DNA from: Desulfofustis sp.
GTDB lineage: Bacteria > Desulfobacterota > Desulfobulbia > Desulfobulbales > Desulfocapsaceae
DNA: 43,738 bases
Direction: 5' to 3'
NCBI GenBank assembly: GCA_013042475.1
Contig: JABDQA010000019.1
Location: forward strand, 1-43,738
The notes under the pieces are model-generated. The model saw only the letters and a list, made by a program, of their open reading frames with translations. It had not been told where the DNA came from and ran no database searches. Below are positions 27,892 through 37,654 of this stretch, piece after piece (position 1 is the first letter of the stretch; every line of letters begins with the position of its first letter). The position numbers and the translations under genes are program-made.

Positions 27892-29516
27892 GTGACAATA
27901 TCGCCCATGCGCTGGGCAGAATAAGCCAAAAGCTGGGATCACGCGTGGCTGTGACCGAAGCACACAGCGGTAAATCATGTACCTTCAGTGAGCTTGATAT
28001 GTTTGCCGACAGGTATGGCGCTTATCTCAAAGCTGAAGGAGTGAAGAGTGGCGACCGAGTGATGCTCATGGTCAGGCCGTCAATCGATTTTATTGCCCTG
28101 GCATTCGCACTTTTCCGTCTAGGGGCACCGGTAATCCTGATCGATCCAGGTATGGGCTACAAGAATATGCTGAGGTGTATAGCTGGGGTGAAACCAGATC
28201 ATCTTATTGGCGTACCAGAAGTTGTTGGTCTGAGTCTCTTTTATGCCGCAAAGTTTCGTTCATTGAAAAAAAGATTCTGTTGCGGCAGTTTTATGGGAAT
28301 AGGCAAATTCGATATTCGCAACAAGCGTAATCTGCCCCAACCACCTCTGCAAACCTTCGCTCCCGACGAGACATCGCTGGCGGCAATAATTTTTACTACA
28401 GGCTCCACAGGGCCCCCAAAAGGGGTAAGGTTCGAACACTCAATTTTCAGTGCCCAACTTGAGAAAATCAGAACTTTCTATGGCATTGGGCAAGGCGACG
28501 TAGATCAACCCGGATTCCCTTTGTTTGCGCTGTTCTCAACAGCGCTTGGTGCGCATGCGGTTATACCGGACATGGATCCCACCAAACCGTCCCAGGTTGA
28601 TCCGCAACGGTTCGTTCAATCGATACTGCACTATCAAGTAACTTACTCATTCGGCTCACCGGCAATCTGGCAAGTGGTAAGCAGCTATTGCAGGCAGAAT
28701 AAAATACGCTGTGCAAGTCTCAAAAAAGTACTCATGGCCGGTGCACCGGTAAGCGGTGAGCTTGTAGAACGGGTTTTTGACATTATCGCTGAAGAAGGCG
28801 AGATCCACACACCTTACGGCGCCACCGAGTGCTTGCCGATTGTTTCAATCGAGGGCCGAACTATCGTCGGCGAAACCTGGGCAGAAACAAAAAAGGGAAA
28901 AGGAACCTGTGTGGGAAGTCCACTACCAGGCATATCGTTAAAAATCATTGAATCAACCGATACATCGCTGTCCACCATTGATGAGTGCTCCGTCCTTGAT
29001 CCAGGCAGTTGTGGTGAAATTATCGTCAAAGGAGACGTGGTTACCCGGGCCTATGATGGTAATCACGCGCAGAACCTAGTCAGCAAAGTCGAAGATGGAG
29101 ACGATTTCTGGCACCGGATCGGTGATGTTGGCTACCTGGACACTCAAGACCGTCTCTGGTTTTGCGGTAGAAAAGCTCATCGTGTGTTCAGTCGCAACGG
29201 TATAATGTATACAATTTGCTGCGAAGCATTGATCAATAACCACCCTGATGTGTTTCGCTCTGCCCTGGTGGGCATAGATTCCGATCAAGAGTACCAGAAA
29301 GCCATAATTATCATAGAATTACATAAGCAATCGAAAAGACAAGTAGAGGATATTGTCACCGAGGTTAAAGAAATCTGTGCAGCACACCCTATGCTCGAAA
29401 CTATCGAACACGTGTTGGTGCACGATAGTTTTCCAGTGGATATCAGACATAATGCGAAAATATTTCGTGAGAAATTGAGTGTATGGGCACAACAGCAGGT
29501 GCAAAAGCAATCATGA
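27888..29516 (+). CDS. oleC: OleC-like AMP-binding olefin beta-lactone synthetase
   Basis: IFTTGSTGPPKGVRFEHSIF, APVILIDPGMGYKNMLRCIAGVKPDHLIGVP; position between oleB and oleD. Confidence 0.9.
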   Translation: MSDNIAHALGRISQKLGSRVAVTEAHSGKSCTFSELDMFADRYGAYLKAEGVKSGDRVMLMVRPSIDFIALAFALFRLGAPVILIDPGMGYKNMLRCIAGVKPDHLIGVPEVVGLSLFYAAKFRSLKKRFCCGSFMGIGKFDIRNKRNLPQPPLQTFAPDETSLAAIIFTTGSTGPPKGVRFEHSIFSAQLEKIRTFYGIGQGDVDQPGFPLFALFSTALGAHAVIPDMDPTKPSQVDPQRFVQSILHYQVTYSFGSPAIWQVVSSYCRQNKIRCASLKKVLMAGAPVSGELVERVFDIIAEEGEIHTPYGATECLPIVSIEGRTIVGETWAETKKGKGTCVGSPLPGISLKIIESTDTSLSTIDECSVLDPGSCGEIIVKGDVVTRAYDGNHAQNLVSKVEDGDDFWHRIGDVGYLDTQDRLWFCGRKAHRVFSRNGIMYTICCEALINNHPDVFRSALVGIDSDQEYQKAIIIIELHKQSKRQVEDIVTEVKEICAAHPMLETIEHVLVHDSFPVDIRHNAKIFREKLSVWAQQQVQKQS

Positions 29517-30502
29517 ATAAAGTTCTGGTTACCGGAGGCGGTGGATTTCTCGGCACTGCAGTCGTTATGCAGCTGCTGGAGGAAGGATGCATAGTGAAAG
29601 TAGCCGGCAGAAACCGCTATGACCACTTGGATCGTAAGGGAGTTACCTGTCTGGTGGGTGATATCGGAGATAAAATTTTTGCGGAGGAAGCCTGCCGCGA
29701 CATTGATACAGTTTTCCACGTTGCCGCCAAGGCAGGTATCTGGGGCAGCAGCCGTGAATTTTCCAGAGCAAACCTTGAGGGCACCGTCAATATCGTCAAC
29801 GGTTGCAGGAAAAATGACGTTGGCTGCCTGATCTATACCTCCACCCCATCAGTGGTGTTCAATCGTGAAAATATCGAAGGTGGAAACGAAAGTTTACCTT
29901 ACGCCGATAAGTTTCTTTGCCATTATGCCAAGACAAAAGCGGCGGCAGAGAGATACGTGCTTGGGAATGCAGACGATCAGCTCCGCGTCTGCGCATTACG
30001 GCCCCATCTCATCTGGGGTCCCGGTGATCCGCACCTCATACCAAGACTCATCGACAGGGGTAGAAAAGGTACCCTGAAAATTGTCGGAGACGGGCGCAAC
30101 CGCGTTGACATTACCTACGTTGACAATGGTGCCCGCGCCCATGTGCTTGCCGCCCGGAGTTTACACCGAAGTAGCAGTATCTCAGGAAAGGCTTATTTTA
30201 TAGGACAGGAACGGCCGGTGTATTTGTGGGACTGGGTAAACGATCTCTACCGGGAATTGGGTATCGAACAACTTGAAAAGAAAGTCCCAAAGGCGACAGC
30301 TTACATGTTAGGATGGTGCCTTGAATTGGTCCACCGGTTGGCCGGTCTAAAGAAAGAGCCGGCAATGACCAGGTTTATGGCCCTTCAACTCGCCTGTTCA
30401 CACTATTTCAGCCATGATCGGGCAAAAAAGGATTGGGGCTACGAACCGCTGGTCACTATCGAGGAAGGAAAAAAGAGGCTGCTGGAATCGTTGAGGCATT
30501 AG
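29513..30502 (+). CDS. oleD: OleD-like NAD(P)-dependent 2-alkyl-3-oxoalkanoate reductase (extended SDR)
   Basis: MNKVLVTGGGGFLGTAVVMQLL...YAKTKAAAERYVL; ATGA overlap with oleC. Confidence 0.88.
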   Translation: MNKVLVTGGGGFLGTAVVMQLLEEGCIVKVAGRNRYDHLDRKGVTCLVGDIGDKIFAEEACRDIDTVFHVAAKAGIWGSSREFSRANLEGTVNIVNGCRKNDVGCLIYTSTPSVVFNRENIEGGNESLPYADKFLCHYAKTKAAAERYVLGNADDQLRVCALRPHLIWGPGDPHLIPRLIDRGRKGTLKIVGDGRNRVDITYVDNGARAHVLAARSLHRSSSISGKAYFIGQERPVYLWDWVNDLYRELGIEQLEKKVPKATAYMLGWCLELVHRLAGLKKEPAMTRFMALQLACSHYFSHDRAKKDWGYEPLVTIEEGKKRLLESLRH

Positions 30503-30508
30503 ATCAGT

Positions 30509-31918
30509 TTGAATTTTAAACGTTTTATATCATCATTGCTGGTTGCCATTATGCTGACCGCTGCACACCTGCAGCCAGCCATGGGGTTCAGTGTTGGAGA
30601 GGAAAGAGAAGTCGGCGAAAAGCTGCTTTATGCAGTGCGCGCAAGCTTTCCTATCCTCGATGACCCGGATCTCCATCACTATATTACCAATATCGGTCAG
30701 GAAGTACTCGATGTGGCCGGCGTGCAATTCTTCAACTATCACTTTTACATCGTCGAAAGTTCGCAGTTCAACGCCTTTGCTGCCCCTTCAGGTCTCATCT
30801 TCTTCTATACCAAGCTCATAGAGTCGATGAACAGCGAGGACGAGCTGGTATCCGTCATGGCCCATGAGGTCGGCCATGTGGTGAGGCGTCACCTGGCTTC
30901 AAGAATGAAAAAGGGCAAAATAATCAATATCGCTTCTCTGGGGGCAGCCCTGGCGGCGATAGCACTCGGGGGAGGTGGTGCCGCTGCCCAGGGACTGCTG
31001 GCCGGATCACTTGCTGCCGGTCAAAGTGCACAGCTGCACTTCAGCCGTCAGGATGAGATCGAAGCGGACCTGCTGGCCTACGAGTGGATGCAGGACATGC
31101 AGCGCGACACGGTGGGGCAGAAAAGAATGCTGCAGACCATGAGAAGGATCACCCGCTATAGAACCGGACAGATCCCCCAATATCTTCTCACCCACCCCGA
31201 TCCGGAGGCCCGTCTCGATTATGTAGAGTCGCTTATCGCAGCAGATAAGGGTTATCGGGTGGAATCAGATGAGATGAGAAATTTCGATTTTCTCAGATTT
31301 AAATACCGGATTTTATCAATGACCCAGAAGTCATCTGTCGCGAGGGGCCATCTGGCCAGTGAACTAAGTGATCCTCGAGCCACTGAGTTCGAGCGAACCA
31401 TGGCGCTCTATGGGTTGTCCCAGATAGATCAAAGGACCAATAATTACGAACAAAGCCTCGCCAGGATTGATGAAGTTATCGCCGTGTTTCCCGATCAATC
31501 TATTCTTCTTGTTGATAAGGCAGCCATCCTGTCCGATCAGGGTGAGTATTTGCAGGCACGCTTACTTCTGGAGCAGGTCAGAAGAAAAGAGCCAAACAAC
31601 AGCTATGTGCTTTACAATTTGGGAAGAGTAACGGCCAGATTGGGTGATTCTGAGCTGGCCGTGGAGCTTTTCAAGGAGGTGGCCTACAACAATCCCGAAT
31701 TCTCGGATGTCTACTTTGAAATCGGTAAAATCCTTTCCGGCCAAGGTAAGAATATTGAGGCGCGATTTTACCTGGGGCAGTTCAACCTCTATGAGGGCAA
31801 GCTGAAGCTCGCGGCGGCAAATTTCAAGCAGGTTGCCGATAAGACAGAAGAGCAAAGCGAACTGGGTAAAAAGAGCAGGGAGATGCTCGCCCTGATCGAG
31901 AGGCTCAATAAAAAGTAG
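30509..31918 (+). CDS. M48 family metalloprotease with TPR repeats (BepA/YfgC-like)
   Basis: VMAHEVGHVVRRH zinc motif, EIEADLLAYEWM, C-terminal TPRs; TTG start. Confidence 0.92.
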   Translation: MNFKRFISSLLVAIMLTAAHLQPAMGFSVGEEREVGEKLLYAVRASFPILDDPDLHHYITNIGQEVLDVAGVQFFNYHFYIVESSQFNAFAAPSGLIFFYTKLIESMNSEDELVSVMAHEVGHVVRRHLASRMKKGKIINIASLGAALAAIALGGGGAAAQGLLAGSLAAGQSAQLHFSRQDEIEADLLAYEWMQDMQRDTVGQKRMLQTMRRITRYRTGQIPQYLLTHPDPEARLDYVESLIAADKGYRVESDEMRNFDFLRFKYRILSMTQKSSVARGHLASELSDPRATEFERTMALYGLSQIDQRTNNYEQSLARIDEVIAVFPDQSILLVDKAAILSDQGEYLQARLLLEQVRRKEPNNSYVLYNLGRVTARLGDSELAVELFKEVAYNNPEFSDVYFEIGKILSGQGKNIEARFYLGQFNLYEGKLKLAAANFKQVADKTEEQSELGKKSREMLALIERLNKK

Positions 31919-31922
31919 CCCG

Positions 31923-32651
31923 TCATCCCCCTCTGAGATAAAGGAGATATTCCTGATTTCCCTTGGTGCCTCTAATGGGGGAGGGAACGAAGCCAAGGCT
32001 TGCCAACCCAAGTTTTCTGCTGAAGTCTATTATCTTCTGGACAGCTGTTAGTCGTAAAACCTCCTCATTGACAATCCCACCCGCTCCGATTTGGTCACGC
32101 TTGAGTTCGAATTGCGGCTTGACCAGGCAAACTATTCTGATTTCATTGTCAACGAAAAGCACAGGGAGCGGCGGCAGTAATTTGGTAAGGGAGATGAACG
32201 AGGTATCAATCACACAAAAATCAATTGGATCGGGCACCAGTTCTCTGGTTAAAGATCGGGCGTTAAATCTTTCTAGAACGACAACCCTGGGATCTGATCT
32301 GATTTTCCAGTCAAGCAGACCGTAGGCCACGTCGACGGCGTATACCCGCGCAACCCCGGCCTGGAGAAGACAATCGGTGAAACCGCCTGTGGACGCACCG
32401 ATATCGAGGCAGATCCAACCATTCGGGTCGATGCCAAAATGATCAAGACCTCCCCTCAGCTTGAGCCCACCACGCGAAACGAATGGGAGGCTCTTTTTGA
32501 GCCGGATTGCGCAACTGGGGGAAACGAGGGAACCAGCTTTGTCAACAGTTTGTTCATCGACCAGCACCCGGCCGGCCATGACCAGCGCAGCCGCCTCAGC
32601 ACGCGAACGGCAGTGCCCCCTATCTACAAGGAGTTGGTCGAGTCTAACCAT
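31923..32651 (-). CDS. tlyA: TlyA family rRNA (cytidine-2'-O)-methyltransferase / hemolysin A
   Basis: MVRLDQLLVDRGHCRSRAEAAALVMAGRVLVDE S4 domain; CLDIGASTGGFTDCLLQ. Confidence 0.95.
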   Translation of the reverse strand: MVRLDQLLVDRGHCRSRAEAAALVMAGRVLVDEQTVDKAGSLVSPSCAIRLKKSLPFVSRGGLKLRGGLDHFGIDPNGWICLDIGASTGGFTDCLLQAGVARVYAVDVAYGLLDWKIRSDPRVVVLERFNARSLTRELVPDPIDFCVIDTSFISLTKLLPPLPVLFVDNEIRIVCLVKPQFELKRDQIGAGGIVNEEVLRLTAVQKIIDFSRKLGLASLGFVPSPIRGTKGNQEYLLYLRGG

Positions 32652-32692
32652 CTACAGCGGGTTTAGCCGCCTCAAATGGCGACACCTCGTAG

Positions 32693-33727
32693 TTAATTCA
32701 ATTTCTGCTGGGCCTGCTGAGCCTCCGGAGAATCTTTATAAGTGGCAATCAGTTTCTTGTAGAGGATTCGTGCCGTGTCCTTGTCGTTAAGCTTCTCAAA
32801 GGCCATGGCTTGCTTGAGCATGGCCGCAGGGGCTTTACCGGTGGATGGATGATTAGTGATGATATTCTGGTAATCGAGGATCGCCTGATCGTACTCCTGC
32901 AACGCAAAGAGGCATTCTCCCATCATGTATTTCGCTTCAACCGCATCTTCAGCCGATCCGGAGGCGGAGATATTTTCAAACTGCTGGTAGGCTTCCCGAA
33001 ATTTACCTTGATCAAAGAGGCTCTTGCCTTTCCCAATACTGCTGCCGGTTTCGACAGTGGCTACAGTTGCAGCAGGCTGGCTGGAACTCGGTGTTGTTGC
33101 GGTTCTCACGGGGGCGGCCTGAGGTGTCGGGGCGGAACCCGAAGAGATCAGCTTTTTGCGCTTATCAGCCCTGATTCTGGTGGCGGAGGAACCACTCGAG
33201 GCCTTATTGGCGGCATCTGCCCGCATACGCGCCTGCTCTGCGGCGCGGGCCGCTGCGGCGGCTTTGCGCTTGGCCTCATCGACCCTGGCCTGCTGGATTG
33301 CCTGAAGGTTTTCCTGCTGTAGTTTCAACTGGTCCGAAAATTGATTCAACTGATTATCCTTATCGGCGATTTCCTGCTCCAGTCTCTTGACTTCCTCCAA
33401 TCGTTTTTGTTCTTCCTGCTGAGCATAACGCTTGAAGTTGAGCTCCAATTCCTTGCTTTGTTCCTTGAGACGACGATTGAGATGCCCGGTTTCTTCAAGA
33501 CCGCCACGCAAAGAAAGCAATTCCTGATTGAGCTGATCGATTTGGGAAGTGTTGGATGCCTGACGCTTTCTGAGACTATCAACAGTGGTGGTTTCCAATT
33601 CAGTCAGTTTATTGTCGATACTGCGCAACTGGGCATGGATAAGATTTAAATCGTCCTGCGAGGCGCATTGGACCAAAAAAGGAGCAACCGCGAGGGCACA
33701 CAATAGAGAAAATGGTGGTTTTTTCAT
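32693..33727 (-). CDS. cpoB: Tol-Pal system protein CpoB/YbgF
   Basis: Coiled-coil region followed by TPRs (LFDQGKFREAYQQFENI...AKYMMGECLFALQEYDQAILDYQNIITNHP); next to tolB. Confidence 0.88.
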   Translation of the reverse strand: MKKPPFSLLCALAVAPFLVQCASQDDLNLIHAQLRSIDNKLTELETTTVDSLRKRQASNTSQIDQLNQELLSLRGGLEETGHLNRRLKEQSKELELNFKRYAQQEEQKRLEEVKRLEQEIADKDNQLNQFSDQLKLQQENLQAIQQARVDEAKRKAAAAARAAEQARMRADAANKASSGSSATRIRADKRKKLISSGSAPTPQAAPVRTATTPSSSQPAATVATVETGSSIGKGKSLFDQGKFREAYQQFENISASGSAEDAVEAKYMMGECLFALQEYDQAILDYQNIITNHPSTGKAPAAMLKQAMAFEKLNDKDTARILYKKLIATYKDSPEAQQAQQKLN

Positions 33728-33749
33728 GTCGTTCTTTTCAAATATAAAG

Positions 33750-35063
33750 TTAATAAGGCTTCACCGCCCAACGGGGATAGGTTTGGCTACCCGGGAGCGA
33801 GAACAGCATTCGTTGATATAGACCGTTTTTCATTATTCCATATACCTTATGATCTCTGCCATCTCTTTTTGCAAAGATGATCTGATTGCCATCGGGTGAC
33901 CATGATGGTGTCTCATGGTGGGTTTGATCACTGGTGATTTGCGTGGAAGACCCGATATTGAAAGGATCTATGGTACAGAGATGATAGATGCCGCCTCTGA
34001 GGCTCGAATAGACTACCAGATTTTCCACTGGAGACCAAGAGGGTTCTGCATTTTCAACCCCTTCGAATGTCAGGCGCTGAGTATTGCCCGAAACCAATTC
34101 CATCATATAGAGCTGTGGCTTGCCGCTGCGATCGGAGACAAACACTATGTGCCGACCGTCCGGAGAAAAAGAAGGTGAGACGTTGATGCCGGTGCGCTTG
34201 GTCAACTGCCGTAAAATTTCGCCGCGGCGATTGATCAGGTAGAGATCTGGATTTCCCTTGAAGCTGAGAGTAACGACCATGGATTGTCCGTCTGGAGACC
34301 ATGCCGGAGCGAGATTCATTCCTTTCCTGCGGGAAATTACTCGGGTGGTCTTGCTTTGCCGCAGATCGGTGATGTACAGATTCTGATTGCCGCTGTGGTA
34401 GGAGGTATAGGCCATATTGACGCCATCAGGCGAAAATCGCGGCGAGACAACTAGATTGCGGTGTCTGGTAATCTGTCTTGTTTTCCGTCCGAGAATATCG
34501 GAGATAAATACCTCTCTCTCGCGTTTGTCAGCAGGTTGAGTTATAAATCCTATCTGGGTGGTGGCAAGTCCGGGGGTGCCGGTCAGTTCGTTGATAACCG
34601 CGTCGGTGAACTTATATAACATGAGATCTTTTTCATCCAGCGGTCCCTTATAGGCCTTACCCATCAGCATTTTATCTTCCGCTGCATCGAAAAGACGTAC
34701 CTCCATGTTGAGCTGGTCCTTGTTGACCGAATATCTGCCGACCACTCCGTAATCGGCACCAAGCCTGGCCCAGTCGCCGTTGGTGCTGGCGGCAACTTGT
34801 TGGTTCGGCAGGACGTCAATGATACCATGAAAGACAAGTGCTTTTGCGAGGGTATCCGCCAGTCCCCGGTCAAGCTTGGCATCGCTGGCTGATGCTGAGT
34901 TTTGAAACCGGGGGATGGCAAATTGTATTTTCCTGGTTTCCGCTGACGTTATATCCAGATATACCCTTTTCGCGGCAGCCTGAGCAGGCGGAAAAAGAGA
35001 AACTGACAGGATGATACTCAAGATAAGAAGCAGTTGTTTCATGGCAGGTTGTCGGGTTGTCAT
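33750..35063 (-). CDS. tolB: Tol-Pal system beta-propeller protein TolB
   Basis: Repeated SPDG beta-propeller motifs; signal peptide. Confidence 0.93.
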   Translation of the reverse strand: MTTRQPAMKQLLLILSIILSVSLFPPAQAAAKRVYLDITSAETRKIQFAIPRFQNSASASDAKLDRGLADTLAKALVFHGIIDVLPNQQVAASTNGDWARLGADYGVVGRYSVNKDQLNMEVRLFDAAEDKMLMGKAYKGPLDEKDLMLYKFTDAVINELTGTPGLATTQIGFITQPADKREREVFISDILGRKTRQITRHRNLVVSPRFSPDGVNMAYTSYHSGNQNLYITDLRQSKTTRVISRRKGMNLAPAWSPDGQSMVVTLSFKGNPDLYLINRRGEILRQLTKRTGINVSPSFSPDGRHIVFVSDRSGKPQLYMMELVSGNTQRLTFEGVENAEPSWSPVENLVVYSSLRGGIYHLCTIDPFNIGSSTQITSDQTHHETPSWSPDGNQIIFAKRDGRDHKVYGIMKNGLYQRMLFSLPGSQTYPRWAVKPY

Positions 35064-35941
35064 TATTGGATGCCGCCGGGTTTGAATACCAGACCGAATT
35101 CGATGGTATCGTTTTTGATGGCGGGGGGAATAGGCGGCAATGGTTTGGATTCCCTGATAGCTTTCTTCACGAATTGATCATAGGTCGGGTCGCCGGAACG
35201 TCGTTCGAAAAACTCATCAATGATGGTTCCATTCCTGGAGATTTTGATCACATAGATGGCCTGGATCGAATCATCGAACCTCTTGAATTCGGGTAACGCC
35301 CAGTGATTTGCAATTTTACCGGTGACGTTGAGGTAATACTGAGTCTCCAGGGCGCTTAGATTACTCGATCCAGATCTTCTCACCGGTGGACCAGGTGCAG
35401 GTGCGCTACGAACCTGATTGCGAATACGGTTCAACTCAGCCTGGGCGAGTTTTCGCTGCCTTTCGGCCTCCTCGGCTGCAATGCGCGCCTGCTCTGCCGC
35501 CAGTTGTTCCGCCTGGACCGCTTCAGCGAGCCGCTGGCGTTTGATGCGTTCCAGTTCCTTCTGTCGATCCCTTTGCGGGTCTTTGACCTTCTTCTTGATT
35601 TTCCGCTTAGAGGGCTTCAAAGACACCGGTTTGACTTCTTCCACCTGGGGAGGGGCGGGTGTTATAGGATCAGTTATAGCCACAGCTTCTTCGGACACCT
35701 CAGGTTCTGGCAGCGGGGCCGGCTCGGGGACCGGGGCAGGCGGAGCGCTCTGCTCGACCGCAGGTTCAGCGAGATTGACGAGGTCGACGGTGTAGATGTC
35801 CTCGTATTTGGGGCTGGGCTTGAAAAGATCTGGCACCACCACCACACTGAAAGCAATCAAAAGGTGAAAACCAACGGCCAGATTGAGCGGCAGTACCCAG
35901 CTGTTGTAGCCCCCGAACGTTATACGGTACTGTTCTGACAC
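35063..35941 (-). CDS. tolA: TolA/TonB C-terminal domain protein
   Basis: Single TM, P/E-rich then charged helix, TonB-C like domain (YVIKISRNGTIIDEFFERRSGDPTYDQFVKKAIRESKPLPPIP). Confidence 0.88.
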   Translation of the reverse strand: MSEQYRITFGGYNSWVLPLNLAVGFHLLIAFSVVVVPDLFKPSPKYEDIYTVDLVNLAEPAVEQSAPPAPVPEPAPLPEPEVSEEAVAITDPITPAPPQVEEVKPVSLKPSKRKIKKKVKDPQRDRQKELERIKRQRLAEAVQAEQLAAEQARIAAEEAERQRKLAQAELNRIRNQVRSAPAPGPPVRRSGSSNLSALETQYYLNVTGKIANHWALPEFKRFDDSIQAIYVIKISRNGTIIDEFFERRSGDPTYDQFVKKAIRESKPLPPIPPAIKNDTIEFGLVFKPGGIQ

Positions 35942-35942
35942 C

Positions 35943-36356
35943 TTATTCTTCTTCAGGCTGGGTGATCATGCCCAGCTTATCGAATCCGGCCTTCTTTATA
36001 TCGGCCATGATCTTGACCACTATCCCGTAGGTGACCGCCTTGTCAGCCTTGAGATAGATTGGCTTTTCTTTTATGCCCTGCTCATAATTTGAAAGTTGAT
36101 TAAAGAGATCCATTCTGGTTACTTCGAATTGATCGAGACTGATTTTTCCTTCCTTGTCAATGGTGACCACGATGGGATTCTCTTCCTGCCTGAGCGATTT
36201 AGTGGTTGTTTCCGGCAGATCGACGTCGAGCCCCTGGGTCATCATCGGGGCGGTTACCATGAAAATTATAAGCAGCACCAGCATGACATCAACGAGTGGC
36301 GTAACGTTGATGTCTGAAACGAGTTGCTTTCTGCCGTTGCCGTTTACCGGTCCCAT
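35943..36356 (-). CDS. tolR: TolR/ExbD biopolymer transport protein
   Basis: SDINVTPLVDVMLVLLIIFMVTAPMM. Confidence 0.95.
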   Translation of the reverse strand: MGPVNGNGRKQLVSDINVTPLVDVMLVLLIIFMVTAPMMTQGLDVDLPETTTKSLRQEENPIVVTIDKEGKISLDQFEVTRMDLFNQLSNYEQGIKEKPIYLKADKAVTYGIVVKIMADIKKAGFDKLGMITQPEEE

Positions 36357-36362
36357 ATGCGA

Positions 36363-37061
36363 CTAGACCCTTGAGAGCAGATCCCTTTCTACCAGGTTCA
36401 AAAAATCGGTGGAAAAGCTTTGAGTGCTGTATTGAATCCCAGTCAGTTTGTTTGAAAAATAGTTATAGAAAATTACCGCTGGAATGGCAGCAGCGAGTCC
36501 TGCAGCTGTCGCCACGAGTGCTTCCGAGATGCCGGGAGCAACGACAGCCAGAGAGGCCGAACCGCGTTGACCAATATCATGAAACGAGACCATGATTCCC
36601 CACACCGTTCCAAACAGCCCTATGAACGGAGTGGCACTGCCGGTGGTGGCCAAAAACGGCAGCAGACTGCCGAACTTGTTCACCGCCTCGTCTTCTGCTT
36701 TGCGCAACGCCCGTTTGAGGTTGTCCATGGTTGCGAGTTGCATCTCCAGGGTCTCCGGGCCGTCTTCTTCACCCCTGGCTCTGATTTTGTTTATTTTCTT
36801 TAATTCCGTGAATCCGGCATTAAAGACTGATGCCTCGGGGCTGTAAACAAACTCCTCGGCCGCATCGCTGGCTTCATTGAGATTGCCCGAGGTCCAGAAA
36901 GTATCGAGAAAATCTTCAGAGTCGAGACGCACTTTGCGAAAGAGTCTGAATTTCATGAAAATTATCGACCAGGAAACAACGGAGAAAAACAGCAGCAGCA
37001 GCATGACCATCTGACCGACAGGTCCGGCATGCAGAATCATTTGCGTAATGGAGAGTTGCAC
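36363..37061 (-). CDS. tolQ: TolQ/ExbB MotA-like proton channel protein
   Basis: ATTGSATPFIGLFGTVWGIMVSF; ISEALVATAAGLAAAIPAVIFYNYF. Confidence 0.95.
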   Translation of the reverse strand: MQLSITQMILHAGPVGQMVMLLLLFFSVVSWSIIFMKFRLFRKVRLDSEDFLDTFWTSGNLNEASDAAEEFVYSPEASVFNAGFTELKKINKIRARGEEDGPETLEMQLATMDNLKRALRKAEDEAVNKFGSLLPFLATTGSATPFIGLFGTVWGIMVSFHDIGQRGSASLAVVAPGISEALVATAAGLAAAIPAVIFYNYFSNKLTGIQYSTQSFSTDFLNLVERDLLSRV

Positions 37062-37228
37062 GATTAGACTTCCTTACCGACAGAACTGGAATCGAATTCA
37101 CCGATTGATATGTTTATCAACATCCTTAAAGCAAGCCTATATTACCTCTTTTGAACGAAAGGTCAACCGCTCAATTTTCTAAAAAAAGGCGTCATCGTAA
37201 GTACTTATTAGATCACCAAAAGATAGGT

Positions 37229-37654
37229 TCAAGGGTCGATGAGGGCACAATAAAACTCGGTTTTCACCGCGAGTTGATCGCCGACTTTAGCTTTTCCCCG
37301 GAGGACGCTGACAGAGGACACGGTGTCGATCAGCCCCACTTCGATATCTACCGTTTCTCCTGGAAGCACACGTCGTTTGAATCTGGTATCGGAAATTCGC
37401 GTGAGCACCGGTATCTTTGCATCATCATCTGAAAAAGAACTGGCCAGAAGGAGGGCGCCACTCTGAAATATTGCTTCACAAAGAAGCACACCCGGTAGTA
37501 AAGGATTGCCAGGATAATGACCCTGGAAGACATCAAGGTCGTCCTCGAAAGTTTTTCGTGTCCTGATGCTCGTGTCAGTCTGACTGATGATGTGGTCGAC
37601 CCAGAGAAACGGCGGTCGATGGGGGATAAGGGAGAGAATCCGTGTATCTGTCAC
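37229..37654 (-). CDS. FabZ/FabA-like 3-hydroxyacyl-ACP dehydratase (hotdog fold)
   Basis: IPHRPPFLWVDHIISQ, FQGHYPGNPLLPGVLLCEAIFQSGALL; GTG start immediately after the FabG stop. Confidence 0.9.
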   Translation of the reverse strand: MTDTRILSLIPHRPPFLWVDHIISQTDTSIRTRKTFEDDLDVFQGHYPGNPLLPGVLLCEAIFQSGALLLASSFSDDDAKIPVLTRISDTRFKRRVLPGETVDIEVGLIDTVSSVSVLRGKAKVGDQLAVKTEFYCALIDP

